This document shows, one piece after another, positions 26,013 through 36,211 of a DNA stretch of 42,561 nt. Every line of letters starts with the position of its first letter. Position 1 is the first letter of the stretch. The stretch lies in assembly GCF_016056295.1 (NCBI RefSeq), contig NZ_JAECZB010000014.1, forward strand, positions 1 to 42,561. Direction: 5' to 3'. Below the pieces are notes generated by a model that saw nothing but the letters and a program-made list of their open reading frames with translations, ran no database searches and was not told where the DNA came from. A program made the position numbers and the translations under genes. The DNA comes from Atlanticothrix silvestris CENA357 (GTDB lineage: Bacteria; Cyanobacteriota; Cyanobacteriia; Cyanobacteriales; Nostocaceae).

Positions 26013-26783
26013 CTACGACCGTTGAGTACTCAGTGTAGAACGTTGGTTGCTAAATTTTTCTTTAGCTAACTTGGTTTGTACCTGTGGAATATTGGCATTC
26101 AAAATTTCCATGTTAAACCTGTATCCCACATTTCTGATAGTTTGAATTAAACTAGGTTGGCGCGGATCAAGTTCAACTTTTTTTCGTAGCGATAAAACAT
26201 GAGTATCAATGGTACGAGGGTTATCAATAGCGTCAGGCCAAGCACGACGCAGTAATTCCGATCTACTTAGAGGTACTCCTCCAGCTTGCGCTAAAACATA
26301 CAGCAAACTGAATTCTTGAGGTGTTAAGTCGATGAACTCTCCTTGGAATCGGACGCGGCGCTGGACTAAATCGATTTGCAAAGTGCCATAATCCAGGTAA
26401 GCTGGCGCAGATGGCGTGCGCTTACGGCGAATTAATGCTTCTACTCTTGCTAAGAACTCTTGCATTCCAAAAGGTTTACTTAGGTAATCATCTGCTCCCG
26501 CCTTCAAACCTGCAACGATATCGGCTTCGTTACTACGCGCAGATAGCATTAAGATTGAAGGTTGCTGCTGACGATGTAACCAACGGCAAAATTCAATACC
26601 ATCACCATCAGGCAGATCTGCATCTAGAATGACTAGAGCCGGCTGATGGACTAAAAACTCTTCTCTTGCTTGATAAATGCTGGCAGCTTGATGCACCCTA
26701 TATTCTAACTGCTGCAAGTGCCAACCGAGCAACGACCTCAGATGGGGATTCCCCTCAACGATTTCAATACAAACCGAACCCAC
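26013..26783 (-). CDS. OmpR-family response regulator (NblR-like)
   Basis: DNA-binding response regulator of 256 residues. The receiver domain (1-120) has the likely phosphoacceptor Asp54 in VILDADLPDGDG, Ser81 in MLSARS and Lys103 in YLSKPFG. The usual pair of acidic residues after strand 1 reads VEGNP, so only Glu10 is acidic and Mg binding may be impaired. The winged-helix domain spans about 130-228 (LTPQEFSLLYVLAQ, ...IDTHVLSLRKKVE, RNVGYRF). The sequence resembles NblR, which in cyanobacteria controls phycobilisome degradation under nutrient stress, partly by non-canonical signalling; this is from memory. The last 11 residues (NQRSTLSTQRS) look derived from an intergenic repeat. No kinase gene is adjacent. 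Confidence 0.85.
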   Translation of the reverse strand: MGSVCIEIVEGNPHLRSLLGWHLQQLEYRVHQAASIYQAREEFLVHQPALVILDADLPDGDGIEFCRWLHRQQQPSILMLSARSNEADIVAGLKAGADDYLSKPFGMQEFLARVEALIRRKRTPSAPAYLDYGTLQIDLVQRRVRFQGEFIDLTPQEFSLLYVLAQAGGVPLSRSELLRRAWPDAIDNPRTIDTHVLSLRKKVELDPRQPSLIQTIRNVGYRFNMEILNANIPQVQTKLAKEKFSNQRSTLSTQRS

Positions 26784-27360
26784 AGTGGTAAGACCCCTTA
26801 GCGTCGATGAATTTCAAAGTAACAAGCCTATGCCTAAGGTTTTGTAGTCTTTGTTACTTCAACTGCAATTGGCTTTACATTTCCTCAAACAAAGAGTGGA
26901 AATATCTTTAACTTATGCCTTGCCCAAGGCTGAGTTAGTCTGATTCTTTAATTTTTTCTTAAATTTTTGTTAGACTAAGCAAAGGTTCTCTTAATCAAAC
27001 ATCCTGCTTTCATAGGGATGTAATACACCAAAGAACTGCCACCAAACAGGGTAATTATTAATCGAGCTATCTTTTCGCTTGATAGTGTCAGGGGCTTTCA
27101 TATTGTAAATAATGATGCCATTATGTCAACATCCGCCAATAAAATCGGGCTGTAGACAGAGGAAATCATAAGAATAGCTTACCAGATAATAAAATTCCGG
27201 GTTTTGTGGAATAGGATTGAATTACGTCTTAGCTACTGGAGGATAATAACAAAATAAATATATTTAGCTTCGAGTTAATACCACGAGAGTAGAAGTGACA
27301 CTTCACATTTGGGCGTGAATCATTTACAATTCTCATTCCAAAGAGATTAATACAGCAGTT
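26784..27360. other. Divergent intergenic region, promoters expected
   Basis: 577 bp with no coding frame of note, between the response regulator (minus) and the small protein gene (plus). Nothing recognisable beyond AT-rich stretches and scattered TTAATC words. Confidence 0.45.
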
Positions 27361-27609
27361 ATGCTTCAAGACACACAAACCATTCGCTATTACCAAAAAA
27401 TTACCGACGCCTTCGCTAGGTTATGGAGTAGCGGTTATCGCATGGATGATATGCGGATGTATTTGGATGGATATTTAGCCGCGCTGCGTCAGAGTAACGC
27501 TATTGAACCTTTTCTAATTCATCGCCTAGAAGAGGAAGCCAGCCGCTATCTGTACGATGAATCAAATTTTCTCATGACTCAAACAGAAGCACAGCCTGAT
27601 TACTACTAA
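27361..27609 (+). CDS. Small conserved cyanobacterial protein (DUF6761-like)
   Basis: 82-residue soluble protein, probably helical: TIRYYQKITDAFARLWSSGYRMDDMRMYLDGYLAALR, then IEPFLIHRLEEEASRYLYD (quoted for pattern: YYQKITDAF, GYRMDDMRMYLDGYL, RLEEEASRYLYD), with an unstructured DYY tail. I recognise it as a family widely conserved in cyanobacteria, most likely DUF6761, function unknown. ATG start; a hairpin with a T-run about 120 nt downstream ends the transcript. Confidence 0.75.
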   Translation: MLQDTQTIRYYQKITDAFARLWSSGYRMDDMRMYLDGYLAALRQSNAIEPFLIHRLEEEASRYLYDESNFLMTQTEAQPDYY

Positions 27610-27729
27610 TTCCTTTAACCAAGTCATTAGGAGTAACCATAGATCAACGCAGATGATTATAGCATATCATTTGCCTTTATCAAGGCTTTAGTGGTGTGAA
27701 ATTTTGGAGATATTTTTATTGATAAAATT

Positions 27730-27777
27730 ATCCCCTCGGATTTGTTTTGGTTATGCCAAATTTTCTGAGGGGATTTT
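27730..27777 (+). terminator. Rho-independent terminator downstream of the small protein gene
   Basis: An 11-bp stem with one G-T pair (ATCCCCTCGGA 27730-27740 with TCTGAGGGGAT 27764-27774) is followed by TTTTC. The arms are GC-rich in AT-rich surroundings. Confidence 0.7.
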
Positions 27778-28108
27778 CAACATAAATAAATATTTTTTGT
27801 TTTATGCTAAGGCAAAGCATTGTGTGGGCTTCACGACTTGTAACGACTGTCGTGCAAATAAGAGGTTGTAATTTTAAGAGGTTATTTATAAAGTAAAAAT
27901 AATCTCTAAGTAGTGCAAGTGTGCTAACGGAAGTTGTTTGTTGGGGGGAACCCTTCTAACGCAATGATTCCCCTTGGCGCTAGCCTATCCCTGTTGGAGA
28001 AGACTACGCTGCTTCATCGCTACAATACGTAATTTTACAACAGATTGATTTTGTACTAAGAATTTTAGCGACAATTAAAAAAACGTATTTTATTAATCCA
28101 GTAGAAAA
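27778..28108. repeat. Intergenic region with degenerate interspersed repeat
   Basis: No gene. Around 27957-28030 the wording CCCCTTGGCGCTAGCCTATCCC and GTTGGAGAAGACTACGCTGC resembles the GGCGTAGCC...GGAGAAGACTACGC repeat family of Nostoc, decayed. The TAGCC and AAGACTACGCT parts correspond to opposite arms of that family. Confidence 0.45.
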
Positions 28109-28777
28109 TCACCTAAAAACGTCAGCAAAGCTTGCCACAGGTATTATTGTTTCCCGTGAATTGTCTGACTGCTCTTCTATATTTTGATTAGCAAAATGCT
28201 TGTCCATAATTGCGGGAACTTGTGCGGCTTGAATTTTGCTGTAGCGGGTTTTGTCTGGCATAACTAAGTTGGGGCCAGCTTTGCAGTTTTTCATGCAGCC
28301 AGTACCTTTAATATTTACTTGGTCTTCTAAACCGCGATCGCTTAAATTTGCCTCTAATGCCTGACAAAGGGCTTTACCACCGTGTTTCATACAATCAGAC
28401 TTTTGACAAACTAAAATTGTGGCTTTAGTTTTGGCTGGTTTTACTTTGGCGTGATCAACTATTGGGGGTTGCTCTACTAAGGAGATAGTCTGAACTTTCC
28501 CCATATCACTTCGCGCTGCCATTACATGTTCAGCCTTTAATGTCACTGTATCACTTTTTTTGTCGTATTTTTTTTGACCAACAACTTGTAACCAAGTGCC
28601 TGGGGGTAATCTCCAGTCAAAAGTAGCTCTTAAATGTTTAGCAAGTTTAACGTAGCACTCACCTTCATAAGTCGCCAATGTCAAGCCTTTGAGCTTATAA
28701 CCATCTTTAATAACAAAATCAATAAATCTTCCTTCTAGGCGAAATTCTGAAATTTCTGTACTGTAGGATGCACTCAT
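28109..28777 (-). CDS. (2Fe-2S) ferredoxin domain-containing protein, thioredoxin-like
   Basis: The 222-residue protein has an N-terminal OB-like/beta region (about 5-95: EFRLEGRFIDFVIKDGYKLKGL, LPPGTWLQVVGQKKYD) and a C-terminal thioredoxin-like 2Fe-2S domain (about 118-200). The cluster ligands are probably Cys124 and Cys129 (LVCQKSDCMKHGG) and Cys161 and Cys165 (GTGCMKNCKAGPN), the spacing typical of this family and of the NuoE/HoxE-type clusters. It is probably a soluble electron carrier or redox sensor. The extra Cys138 lies in the first helix. The last 25 residues are a low-complexity tail. A short gap separates it from the 96-residue gene upstream on the same strand. Confidence 0.85.
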   Translation of the reverse strand: MSASYSTEISEFRLEGRFIDFVIKDGYKLKGLTLATYEGECYVKLAKHLRATFDWRLPPGTWLQVVGQKKYDKKSDTVTLKAEHVMAARSDMGKVQTISLVEQPPIVDHAKVKPAKTKATILVCQKSDCMKHGGKALCQALEANLSDRGLEDQVNIKGTGCMKNCKAGPNLVMPDKTRYSKIQAAQVPAIMDKHFANQNIEEQSDNSRETIIPVASFADVFR

Positions 28778-28850
28778 GTTGTTTAACCTAATCTTTTACT
28801 AAGGTGAACCTAAGACATGTAAGTAAGATACTTTGAACAGCCATCCACCA

Positions 28851-29141
28851 TTACAACTGTTGGTCTCGACTGTGCCAGCTGTGTTCAAGAGTCCAAATCA
28901 AGTCTTGACGAGAAGCTGTGAATCGCTGCATTACGTACCAAAGTTGAATAGCTGCCGTGGGATTGCTAATTTCCACTTTCAATGGTTGGTTAGCCTCACA
29001 CCAACAAGGAATATCTAGCTCTTGTAAGCGTTGATAGATTTGCCAACGGTCTGCCCAATTGACCTGAACAACGTGCTTATTTTCTACTTCTGAACTAAAC
29101 GATTTCAAAAGACTGTCCCTCAAAGTGCGACTAAATTGCAT
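28851..29141 (-). CDS. Small conserved hypothetical protein
   Basis: 96-residue soluble protein that I do not recognise by family. It looks like a real gene: aromatic-rich core (VNWADRWQIYQRLQELDIPCWC, AIQLWYVMQRF), ATG start and typical codon use. The composition (many Trp, two close Cys in PCWCEANQPL) and alpha/beta pattern suggest a small globular domain. It may be co-transcribed with the downstream ferredoxin-domain gene (73-bp gap). Confidence 0.7.
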   Translation of the reverse strand: MQFSRTLRDSLLKSFSSEVENKHVVQVNWADRWQIYQRLQELDIPCWCEANQPLKVEISNPTAAIQLWYVMQRFTASRQDLIWTLEHSWHSRDQQL

Positions 29142-29683
29142 TAACTAATATGCTTTTACTCCCCGACGTTTAGCATTCTGTGGAAGTAAAACTTCTTTTT
29201 TAAAGATAGCTTAAGTGCAAACAATTCTCAATTAGTTTAGCAAAAAAATATCAAAAATTCGTAATAATTCCCTGTCGTCGAGGAAAAAAGCAGAAAAGAA
29301 AGATCAAGAACAATAGGGAATGGAGCATTGGGCAGGGAGTGCGATCTTCTCTTAAGGTGAGACGTTAAAGCGGAAAGTTTACGCGTTTGGGGGTTTTTTA
29401 AGTCGAGGAGACAGCGCCGTGGGCGTTTTTGGTGACTTGTACCGCTAAAGTGGAATCCGCAGGGTAGCAACTGCCGTTATTGGGCATTAATAATTATTTC
29501 TCCTCTGCCTCCTGCTTTCTATGATGTCTATGTGTTCATCTCACTAACAAGTAAAATTTGTACTTTTAATGACAAATAATGCAAAATTTTATGATATTGG
29601 ATAGTCTTGCTTTTCTTTTTAAAATGTTAATATGTAGAGGCTCAGCAGTTAGCATCTATAACTGCTAAAAAGAGAGGAGAATA
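29142..29683. repeat. Intergenic region with decayed repeat, dps promoter side
   Basis: No gene. 29336-29480 carries an unusual GC-richer stretch (GTGCGATCTTCTCTTAAGG, GACAGCGCCGTGGGCGTTTT, CCGCTAAAGTGGAATCCGC) unlike the AT-rich surroundings; it looks like a degenerate interspersed repeat. The 3' end holds the probable dps promoter. Confidence 0.45.
29607..29636 (+). promoter_or_regulatory. Candidate dps promoter
   Basis: TTGCTT (29607-29612) and TATGTA (29631-29636) are spaced 18 nt apart, about 48 nt before the dps ATG; a GAGAGGAGA ribosome binding site follows. Assignment is by eye. Confidence 0.35.
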
Positions 29684-30238
29684 ATGTCTGATACGCAAAC
29701 TTTGTTACAAAATTTTGGTCAGGTATATGACAATCCTGTTTTGCTGGATCACAGCGTAACCGCTCCAGTTACCGAAGGATTTAATGTCGTATTAGCTAGT
29801 TTTCAGGCACTGTATTTGCAGTACCAAAAACATCATTTTGTCGTTGAAGGTGCAGAATTTTACTCACTGCATGAGTTCTTCAACGAAAGCTATGACGAAG
29901 TTCAAGACCATATCCACGAAATTGGTGAGCGTTTGAACGGACTAGGTGGTGTACCAGCTGCTAGTTTCAGCAAATTAGCAGAATTAACCTGTTTTGAGCC
30001 AGAAGCCGATGGTGTATTTTCTTCCCGCAAGATGGTAGAAAATGATTTAGCGGCAGAACAAGCCATTATCAATGTGATTCGCCGTCAAGCTGCCCAGGCA
30101 GAGAGCTTAGGCGATCGCGGTACACGCTATTTGTACGAAAAAATTCTGTTAAAAACTGAAGAAAGAGCTTATCACCTCGCTCACTTCCTTGCTAAAGACA
30201 GTTTAACCTTGGGATTTGTCCAGCCTGCTCAAAACTAA
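29684..30238 (+). CDS. dps: Dps-family ferritin-like protein with histidine-type ferroxidase site
   Basis: Dodecameric iron-storage and peroxide-protection protein of 184 residues. The four-helix core aligns without gaps to E. coli Dps over residues 50-90: His51 and His63 are kept, while Asp67 is Asn67, Asp78 is His78 (DHIHEIGER) and Trp52 is Phe52; Glu82 is kept. This substitution pattern corresponds to the His-type ferroxidase centre described for Nostoc punctiforme Dps4, so this is probably that orthologue. There is no lysine-rich N-terminal tail, so DNA binding is not expected. A strong GAGGAG site precedes the ATG, and the gene has its own terminator. Confidence 0.9.
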   Translation: MSDTQTLLQNFGQVYDNPVLLDHSVTAPVTEGFNVVLASFQALYLQYQKHHFVVEGAEFYSLHEFFNESYDEVQDHIHEIGERLNGLGGVPAASFSKLAELTCFEPEADGVFSSRKMVENDLAAEQAIINVIRRQAAQAESLGDRGTRYLYEKILLKTEERAYHLAHFLAKDSLTLGFVQPAQN

Positions 30239-30314
30239 CAGCCTCATCATCTAGATTGGTTTACTCTAGACTGAAGAAAATGTTAGCGAACCTAGGTCTT
30301 AAAAAAATATAAAG

Positions 30315-30350
30315 AATGGCAGAGAAATGATACATATCTCTGCCATTTTT
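30315..30350 (+). terminator. Rho-independent terminator after dps
   Basis: Perfect 11-bp stem (AATGGCAGAGA 30315-30325, complement 30337-30347) with an 11-nt loop, running into TTTTT. About 75 nt after the stop codon. Confidence 0.85.
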
Positions 30351-30788
30351 AATCTAAGTAAATAAAACAACACAGAATGTAATTTTGACAAGGGATAGAT
30401 ATTAAAAAATATTGGCAATAAGCTAATTAGGAAATAATCTTATCTAAGTTAATTAGATAAAGGCAACTGTTAGGAATATATGGAGAAAATAAATATTGAA
30501 TTATTGCAAAAATTATGAGTTTAAATAAAAAATATTAGCAAGCAGATGGGAAGTTATTTCTTGAGAGTTAACTAAAATTAGACATACACCAATATAGAGA
30601 TAATAAAGAAGATGAGGTAGATCAAGGAGAGTAACTGTATAAAAACTTCTTCATCTGGTTATATTTACGACTATATTTCTACAGTGTCTGTTATCAAACA
30701 TGGAAAACTTGATAATAAACAACATGAGTGAGGGTAAAGACCCTTAAAATAATCAGGATTTGTATTCTCGTACTCCAACCCAACGACT
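30351..30788. other. Intergenic leader of carB
   Basis: About 440 bp, AT-rich, no gene or obvious attenuator seen. The last 70 bp contain TGTTATCAAACATGG and GGTAAAGACCC, with no convincing ribosome binding site before the carB ATG. Confidence 0.45.
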
Positions 30789-33700
30789 ATGCCCCGCCGT
30801 CAAGACCTCCGGAAAATACTGCTGTTAGGCTCTGGCCCAATTGTGATTGGACAAGCCTGTGAGTTTGACTACTCTGGTACTCAAGCCTGTAAAGCGTTGC
30901 GAGAAGAAGGCTATGAAGTAGTGTTAGTCAACTCTAACCCTGCAACAATTATGACCGACCCAGAAACGGCCGATCGCACCTATATTGAGCCGTTAACACC
31001 AGAAGTGGTCGAAAAAGTCATCGAAAAAGAACGCCCTGATGCTCTATTACCAACGATGGGAGGGCAAACTGCCCTCAACCTTGCTGTTGCTTTGGCGAAA
31101 AATCGGGTGTTGGAAAAGTACGGCGTTGAGTTAATTGGCGCTAAACTACCAGCCATTGAGAAAGCCGAAGATAGAAAACTTTTTGGTGAAGCAATGGCAA
31201 GGATTGGGGTAGCTGTATGCCCCAGTGGTACAGCCGAATCTTTGGAACAAGCCAAAGCGATCGCCCGCCAAATTGGTACTTATCCGCTAATTATTCGCCC
31301 AGCGTTTACAATGGGTGGTACTGGCGGCGGTATAGCCTACAACCAAGAAGAATTTGAAGAAATGGCACAGGTAGGTATAGATGCCAGCCCGGTTTCGCAA
31401 ATTTTGATCGATCAGTCTCTACTCGGCTGGAAAGAATATGAATTGGAAGTGATGCGCGATTTAGCAGATAACGTTGTAATTATCTGTTCTATCGAAAACC
31501 TCGATCCAATGGGTATTCATACTGGGGACTCGATCACCGTGGCTCCTGCCCAAACCCTCACCGATAAAGAATACCAACGGTTGCGGGATATGGCAATTAA
31601 AATCATCCGTGAGATTGGCGTGGAAACTGGTGGTTCTAATATCCAGTTTGCTGTCAATCCTGTTACTGGGGATGTGGTTGTCATTGAGATGAATCCGCGT
31701 GTTTCTCGCAGTTCCGCTTTGGCTTCTAAAGCTACAGGTTTCCCCATTGCGAAGATGGCGGCAAAACTAGCTGTGGGCTACACCCTAGATGAAATCAAAA
31801 ATGACATTACTAAGAAAACTCCCGCATCTTTTGAGCCGACAATTGACTATGTAGTTACCAAAATTCCCCGCTTTGCTTTTGAAAAGTTCCCAGGTTCAGA
31901 CCCAGTGCTGACCACCCAAATGAAGTCGGTGGGTGAAGCGATGGCAATTGGGCGGACATTCAATGAATCTTTTCAAAAGGCGCTGCGTTCCTTAGAAACT
32001 GGACGCGCTGGTTGGGGTTGCGACCAACCAGAAAAATTACCTAGTGGTGAACAAATCCGCGCCCTTTTACGAACACCTAACCCCGATCGCATTTTTGCTG
32101 TGCGCCATGCTTTGCAACTGGGACTAAGTACTGAAGAAATCTACGAACTCACAGGTATTGACCCTTGGTTTCTCGATAAAATGCAGCAACTGCTTGATGT
32201 AGAGAAATTCCTCAAGCGGACACCTCTGAAGCAGTTGACAAAAACCCAATTATATGACGTTAAACGGGATGGATACAGCGATCGCCAGATTGCCTTTGCT
32301 ACCAAAACAACTGAAGATGAAGTCCGCGCCTACCGCCAACAACTAGGAGTTATCCCCGTTTACAAAACTGTAGACACTTGTGCGGCTGAATTTGAAGCGT
32401 TTACTCCCTACTACTACTCTACCTACGAAGAAGAAACGGAAGTCTTACCCACGACTAAGCCGAGGGTAATGATTTTAGGCGGTGGCCCTAACCGAATTGG
32501 GCAGGGAATTGAGTTTGATTATTGTTGTTGTCATGCAGCTTATGCCCTGAAGAAAGAAGGGTTTGAGACGATCATGGTCAACTCTAACCCAGAGACCGTG
32601 TCAACAGATTATGACACCAGCGATCGCCTTTACTTTGAGCCATTGACCAAAGAAGATGTCCTCAATATTATCGAAGCCGAAAATCCTGTAGGCGTGATTA
32701 TCCAGTTTGGTGGACAAACACCATTGAAGTTGGCTGTTCCCCTCCAGAAAGTACTCAATAGTCAACAATCAACGCTCAGCACAAAGATCTGGGGCACATC
32801 ACCAGATTCTATCGACATGGCAGAAAACCGGGAGCGATTCGAAAAGATCCTTAACCAGTTGAATATTGCTCAACCGCCGAATGGTATTGCCCGGAGTTAT
32901 GAAGATGCCCTGATTGTGGCCAAACGCATCGGTTATCCAGTAGTAGTGCGTCCTAGCTATGTGCTGGGAGGACGGGCGATGGAAATCGTTTATTCTGATG
33001 CTGAATTAGAACGCTACATGACCTTTGCAGTACTAGTGGAACCAGAACATCCGATTTTAATTGATAAGTTTTTGGAAAACGCGATTGAAGTCGATGTAGA
33101 TGCGATCGCCGATCACACAGGACGTGTAGTGATTGGCGGTATCATGGAACACATTGAGCAAGCCGGGATTCACTCTGGAGATTCCGCCTGTACTTTACCT
33201 TCAATTTCTCTATCACCAGCAGTACTTAATCAAATTCGCACTTGGACAGTGCAACTGGCACAGGCACTATCAGTTATCGGGCTAATGAATATTCAGTTTG
33301 CCGTGGTTGGCGCTCAAGGCTACTCTCCCCAAGTTTATATTCTTGAAGCTAACCCCCGCGCTTCGCGTACAGTGCCATTTGTTTCCAAGGCTACGGGTGT
33401 GCAATTAGCAAAACTTGCATCCTTAATCATGTCTGGTAAAACTTTAGAGGAACTGGGCTTTACTGAGGAAGTGATTCCGTCTCATATTGCCGTCAAAGAA
33501 GCAGTTTTGCCCTTTAATAAATTCCCCGGAACTGATACAATATTGGGCCCAGAGATGCGCTCTACTGGTGAGGTGATGGGGATTGATAGTGACTTTGGAC
33601 GCGCCTATGCTAAGGCCGAATTAGGCGCAGGAGAGCGTTTACCTCTTAAAGGAACTGTGTTCGTGTCGATGAGCGATCGCGATAAAACAGCTGCGGTTCC

Positions 33701-34052
33701 TGTCGTTAGGGAGTTTATTGATCTAGGCTTCACTGTTATGGCTACCCTTGGTACAAGGCAAGTACTCCAAGAACAGGGATTAGATGTTGAGCTGGTACTA
33801 AAGCTCCATGAAGGTCGTCCCCATGTCCTAGATGCCATCAAAAATCAGAAAATCCAACTTATTATCAACACCCCTTCAGGAGAAGAAGCTCAGACTGATG
33901 CTAGATTAATCCGTCGTACAGCCCTAGCTTACAAAATCCCTATTATTACGACCATCGCTGGAGCAAAAGCCACTGTTGCCGCTATCCGTTCTTTACAGAC
34001 TACGACTATGGATGTAAAAGTCATCCAAGAATACTGCATAACAAGTTTGTGA
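30789..34052 (+). CDS. carB: Carbamoyl-phosphate synthase large subunit
   Basis: Makes carbamoyl phosphate for arginine and pyrimidines from bicarbonate, two ATP and ammonia supplied by the CarA subunit. The 1087-residue product has duplicated ATP-grasp halves. The first has [17 protein letters not shown] (about 14-30), MGGQTALN and [11 protein letters not shown]. The second has [15 protein letters not shown] (about 564-578), [10 protein letters not shown] and [13 protein letters not shown]. An oligomerisation region lies between them, and a C-terminal MGS-like allosteric domain spans from about 955. A short insertion, [10 protein letters not shown], at about 657-666 has repeat-like coding DNA. 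The last 20 residues extend past the MGS domain. carA is not adjacent. Confidence 0.97.
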   Translation: MPRRQDLRKILLLGSGPIVIGQACEFDYSGTQACKALREEGYEVVLVNSNPATIMTDPETADRTYIEPLTPEVVEKVIEKERPDALLPTMGGQTALNLAVALAKNRVLEKYGVELIGAKLPAIEKAEDRKLFGEAMARIGVAVCPSGTAESLEQAKAIARQIGTYPLIIRPAFTMGGTGGGIAYNQEEFEEMAQVGIDASPVSQILIDQSLLGWKEYELEVMRDLADNVVIICSIENLDPMGIHTGDSITVAPAQTLTDKEYQRLRDMAIKIIREIGVETGGSNIQFAVNPVTGDVVVIEMNPRVSRSSALASKATGFPIAKMAAKLAVGYTLDEIKNDITKKTPASFEPTIDYVVTKIPRFAFEKFPGSDPVLTTQMKSVGEAMAIGRTFNESFQKALRSLETGRAGWGCDQPEKLPSGEQIRALLRTPNPDRIFAVRHALQLGLSTEEIYELTGIDPWFLDKMQQLLDVEKFLKRTPLKQLTKTQLYDVKRDGYSDRQIAFATKTTEDEVRAYRQQLGVIPVYKTVDTCAAEFEAFTPYYYSTYEEETEVLPTTKPRVMILGGGPNRIGQGIEFDYCCCHAAYALKKEGFETIMVNSNPETVSTDYDTSDRLYFEPLTKEDVLNIIEAENPVGVIIQFGGQTPLKLAVPLQKVLNSQQSTLSTKIWGTSPDSIDMAENRERFEKILNQLNIAQPPNGIARSYEDALIVAKRIGYPVVVRPSYVLGGRAMEIVYSDAELERYMTFAVLVEPEHPILIDKFLENAIEVDVDAIADHTGRVVIGGIMEHIEQAGIHSGDSACTLPSISLSPAVLNQIRTWTVQLAQALSVIGLMNIQFAVVGAQGYSPQVYILEANPRASRTVPFVSKATGVQLAKLASLIMSGKTLEELGFTEEVIPSHIAVKEAVLPFNKFPGTDTILGPEMRSTGEVMGIDSDFGRAYAKAELGAGERLPLKGTVFVSMSDRDKTAAVPVVREFIDLGFTVMATLGTRQVLQEQGLDVELVLKLHEGRPHVLDAIKNQKIQLIINTPSGEEAQTDARLIRRTALAYKIPIITTIAGAKATVAAIRSLQTTTMDVKVIQEYCITSL

Positions 34053-34647
34053 TGCCCTGAACCTAGAAAGTAAGGGCGAGTTGTTTTTAATCAAGGAGTT
34101 AGGAACTGTGGAGACAATTTTAAATTTGGAATTGTTTCCCCCCTCCTATTCCTGGAATCTGCATTAAGCCGTATTTACTAGAAAAATTAAGCAATTATTA
34201 TAGAAGAATCATTATTGTTATCGTTGAGATATTTTAACAAATATGAGGAAGTTATTTTTCTCTGGCCAAACATTTATCTAAACAGGCTTCAAGTTACCTA
34301 GAAGCTAAAGGCAAGATTAGACTTCACCTAAGACGAGGACGGTTTCAACCACAAAAAACAAATAAAACCAAAGCCCTTCCCTGTTAACTTTCTGCCTTAA
34401 CCTTAAGCATCAGTCCCTTTGGTTAAAAGCTGAGAGTCACCCAACTATTGCCATCTTTCTATATGCATCAACGAGAACATCCGCAAAATTCTAAGTTACT
34501 AAGTATTTCAAATCCTCTCATAAATGTTACAATTATTAATAGTGATTAAATACAAAAAATGTCAGTCTTATTACCTTTTATCTAACCATAGACACTTGTG
34601 AAAGCTAATCAAAAACTGTAACGTCTTGCAGTTAAGAGTCTAATTTG
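34053..34647. other. Intergenic leader of the sigma factor gene
   Basis: About 590 bp without a gene. It contains no recognisable repeat. The length suggests regulated promoters for the sigma factor; none could be assigned by eye. Confidence 0.45.
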
Positions 34648-35748
34648 ATGAATTATGAGCAGCCGAGAATCTCGGATGCACAAATTGCCAACCATCGCGT
34701 GGGTTCCCAGTTCAACTGGGTAGCGCCCTCAAAGAGCATCTATCAATTAATGACCCTACCTAACAATCCATCATTACCAAAGAGTAGCGCCATGAAGACC
34801 GCTCAAACAGCCACAGACCTCGTGCGGACTTACCTGCGTGAGATTGGCCGTGTGCCACTCTTAACCCACGAGGAGGAAATTTTTTATGGCAAACAAGTGC
34901 AACGTTCTAGCACGTTGCATGAAGTGAGGGAAAATCTTGCTACCCAGTTGGGTCGTCAACCAAATATAGAAGAGTGGGCGACGGCAGCAAAACTAGAAAT
35001 AGCAGAGTTGAACGACGCGATCGCCGAAGGTGAAATTGCCAAGCGTAAAATGGTAGAAGCCAATTTGCGCCTAGTTGTATCTGTCGCCAAAAAATATATT
35101 AAGCGCAACGTCGATTTACTTGACTTGATCCAAGAAGGTAGCATTGGGATGCAGCGGGGCGTAGAAAAGTTTGACCCCACGAAAGGCTACAGATTTTCTA
35201 CTTACGCCTATTGGTGGATTCGTCAAGCCATCACGCGGGCTATCGCCGAAAAAGCTCGCACTATCCGCTTACCGATTCACATTACCGAGAAATTAAATAA
35301 GATCAAAAAAGCACAGCGCCATTTATCTCAAAGACTAGGAAGGGCCCCCTCTGCTTCGGAGCTAGCTCAAGAATTAGAATTAACACCCAAGCAGGTACGC
35401 GAGTACTTAGAAAAAGCCCGGTTGCCTCTGTCTCTAGATTTACGGCTTGGAGATAACTATGATACCGAACTTGGAGAAATGCTGGAAGATCCAGGAGCTT
35501 CTCCAGAAGAGTTTGTCATGCAATCTTCCTTATCTTATGACTTGGATCGTTTAATGGAAGAACTTACCCCCCAACAGCGAGAAGTCATAACATTGCGCTT
35601 TGGTTTAACTGATGGGCAAGCCCTAACTCTAGCAAGAATAGGCGAAATCTTAAATATTAGCCGTGAACGAGTCAGGCAAATTGAGCGCGAAGCTCTCACC
35701 AAACTTCGCAAATCTAAAGCTAGCATGGATGAATATTTGGCTAGCTAG
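34648..35748 (+). CDS. Group 2 RNA polymerase sigma factor (SigA-like, non-essential type)
   Basis: Primary-like sigma factor of 366 residues. After an about 50-residue unconserved N terminus, region 1.2 is [22 protein letters not shown] (about 57-78). Region 2 includes [34 protein letters not shown] and [19 protein letters not shown], the -10 recognition helix. Region 3 includes [15 protein letters not shown], and region 4 includes [15 protein letters not shown] and [14 protein letters not shown], the -35 helix-turn-helix. Lack of region 1.1 and the short size put it in group 2, used for nutrient, light or stress responses. Which Sig letter it is cannot be decided by eye. The frame opens at TTG 34645; the adjacent ATG 34648 is chosen, and Met at 34792 would be an alternative start. 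Confidence 0.92.
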   Translation: MNYEQPRISDAQIANHRVGSQFNWVAPSKSIYQLMTLPNNPSLPKSSAMKTAQTATDLVRTYLREIGRVPLLTHEEEIFYGKQVQRSSTLHEVRENLATQLGRQPNIEEWATAAKLEIAELNDAIAEGEIAKRKMVEANLRLVVSVAKKYIKRNVDLLDLIQEGSIGMQRGVEKFDPTKGYRFSTYAYWWIRQAITRAIAEKARTIRLPIHITEKLNKIKKAQRHLSQRLGRAPSASELAQELELTPKQVREYLEKARLPLSLDLRLGDNYDTELGEMLEDPGASPEEFVMQSSLSYDLDRLMEELTPQQREVITLRFGLTDGQALTLARIGEILNISRERVRQIEREALTKLRKSKASMDEYLAS

Positions 35749-36211
35749 TCAATTGTCAATGGTGAGATAGCGCTGTATTCGCGTAGCGTTTCCGTTAGAA
35801 GAAGGGTAGGATTTCTCAACCTAAGAAACTACTTAAAGCCTTTGGCATAGCTTCTCTACGAGACGCTCCGCGTTAACAAAGCTTTTGCTTTAGCGATACG
35901 CTTAGAGCGCCGTCGGTAGCGATGTTAGGCTCATCGCCATTGCCTGTACTTGTTTCGAGAGCCAGTAGGGTAGAGTCAATGGTCAAAAGATATTACTTAC
36001 TGTATAAACTTTATAAAATTTTGACTTTGGACTCATAAGGCGAGAAAATACGCTGCTTTTGGTACGGTTACACCGACTTCTATGTGAGAATTACCTTGTT
36101 ACATTATTTGACAGGAACACTTAATAACAAGCTAATTCAAATAAAAGACAGGCGTTTGTTGTTCAAATCACAAACACTGTAGCTAGCAGTGTTAATAACA
36201 GGAGGTATAAC
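35749..36211. repeat. Intergenic region with interspersed repeats, then leader of the DUF760 gene
   Basis: 35765-35945 is built from typical Nostoc repeat words: GCGTAGCGTTTCCG, GGCATAGCTTCTCTACGAGACGC, CTTTTGCTTTAGCG and AGCGCCGTCGG. The left and right halves contain partly complementary GTAGCG/CGCTAC-type motifs. It carries no gene. The remainder to 36211 is a leader, ending in an AGGAGG ribosome binding site (36200-36205). Confidence 0.7.

Noticed and set aside
29237-29470. 77-codon minus-strand frame
   Set aside because: Covers a decayed repeat in the dps upstream region; no start signal and no protein-like pattern.
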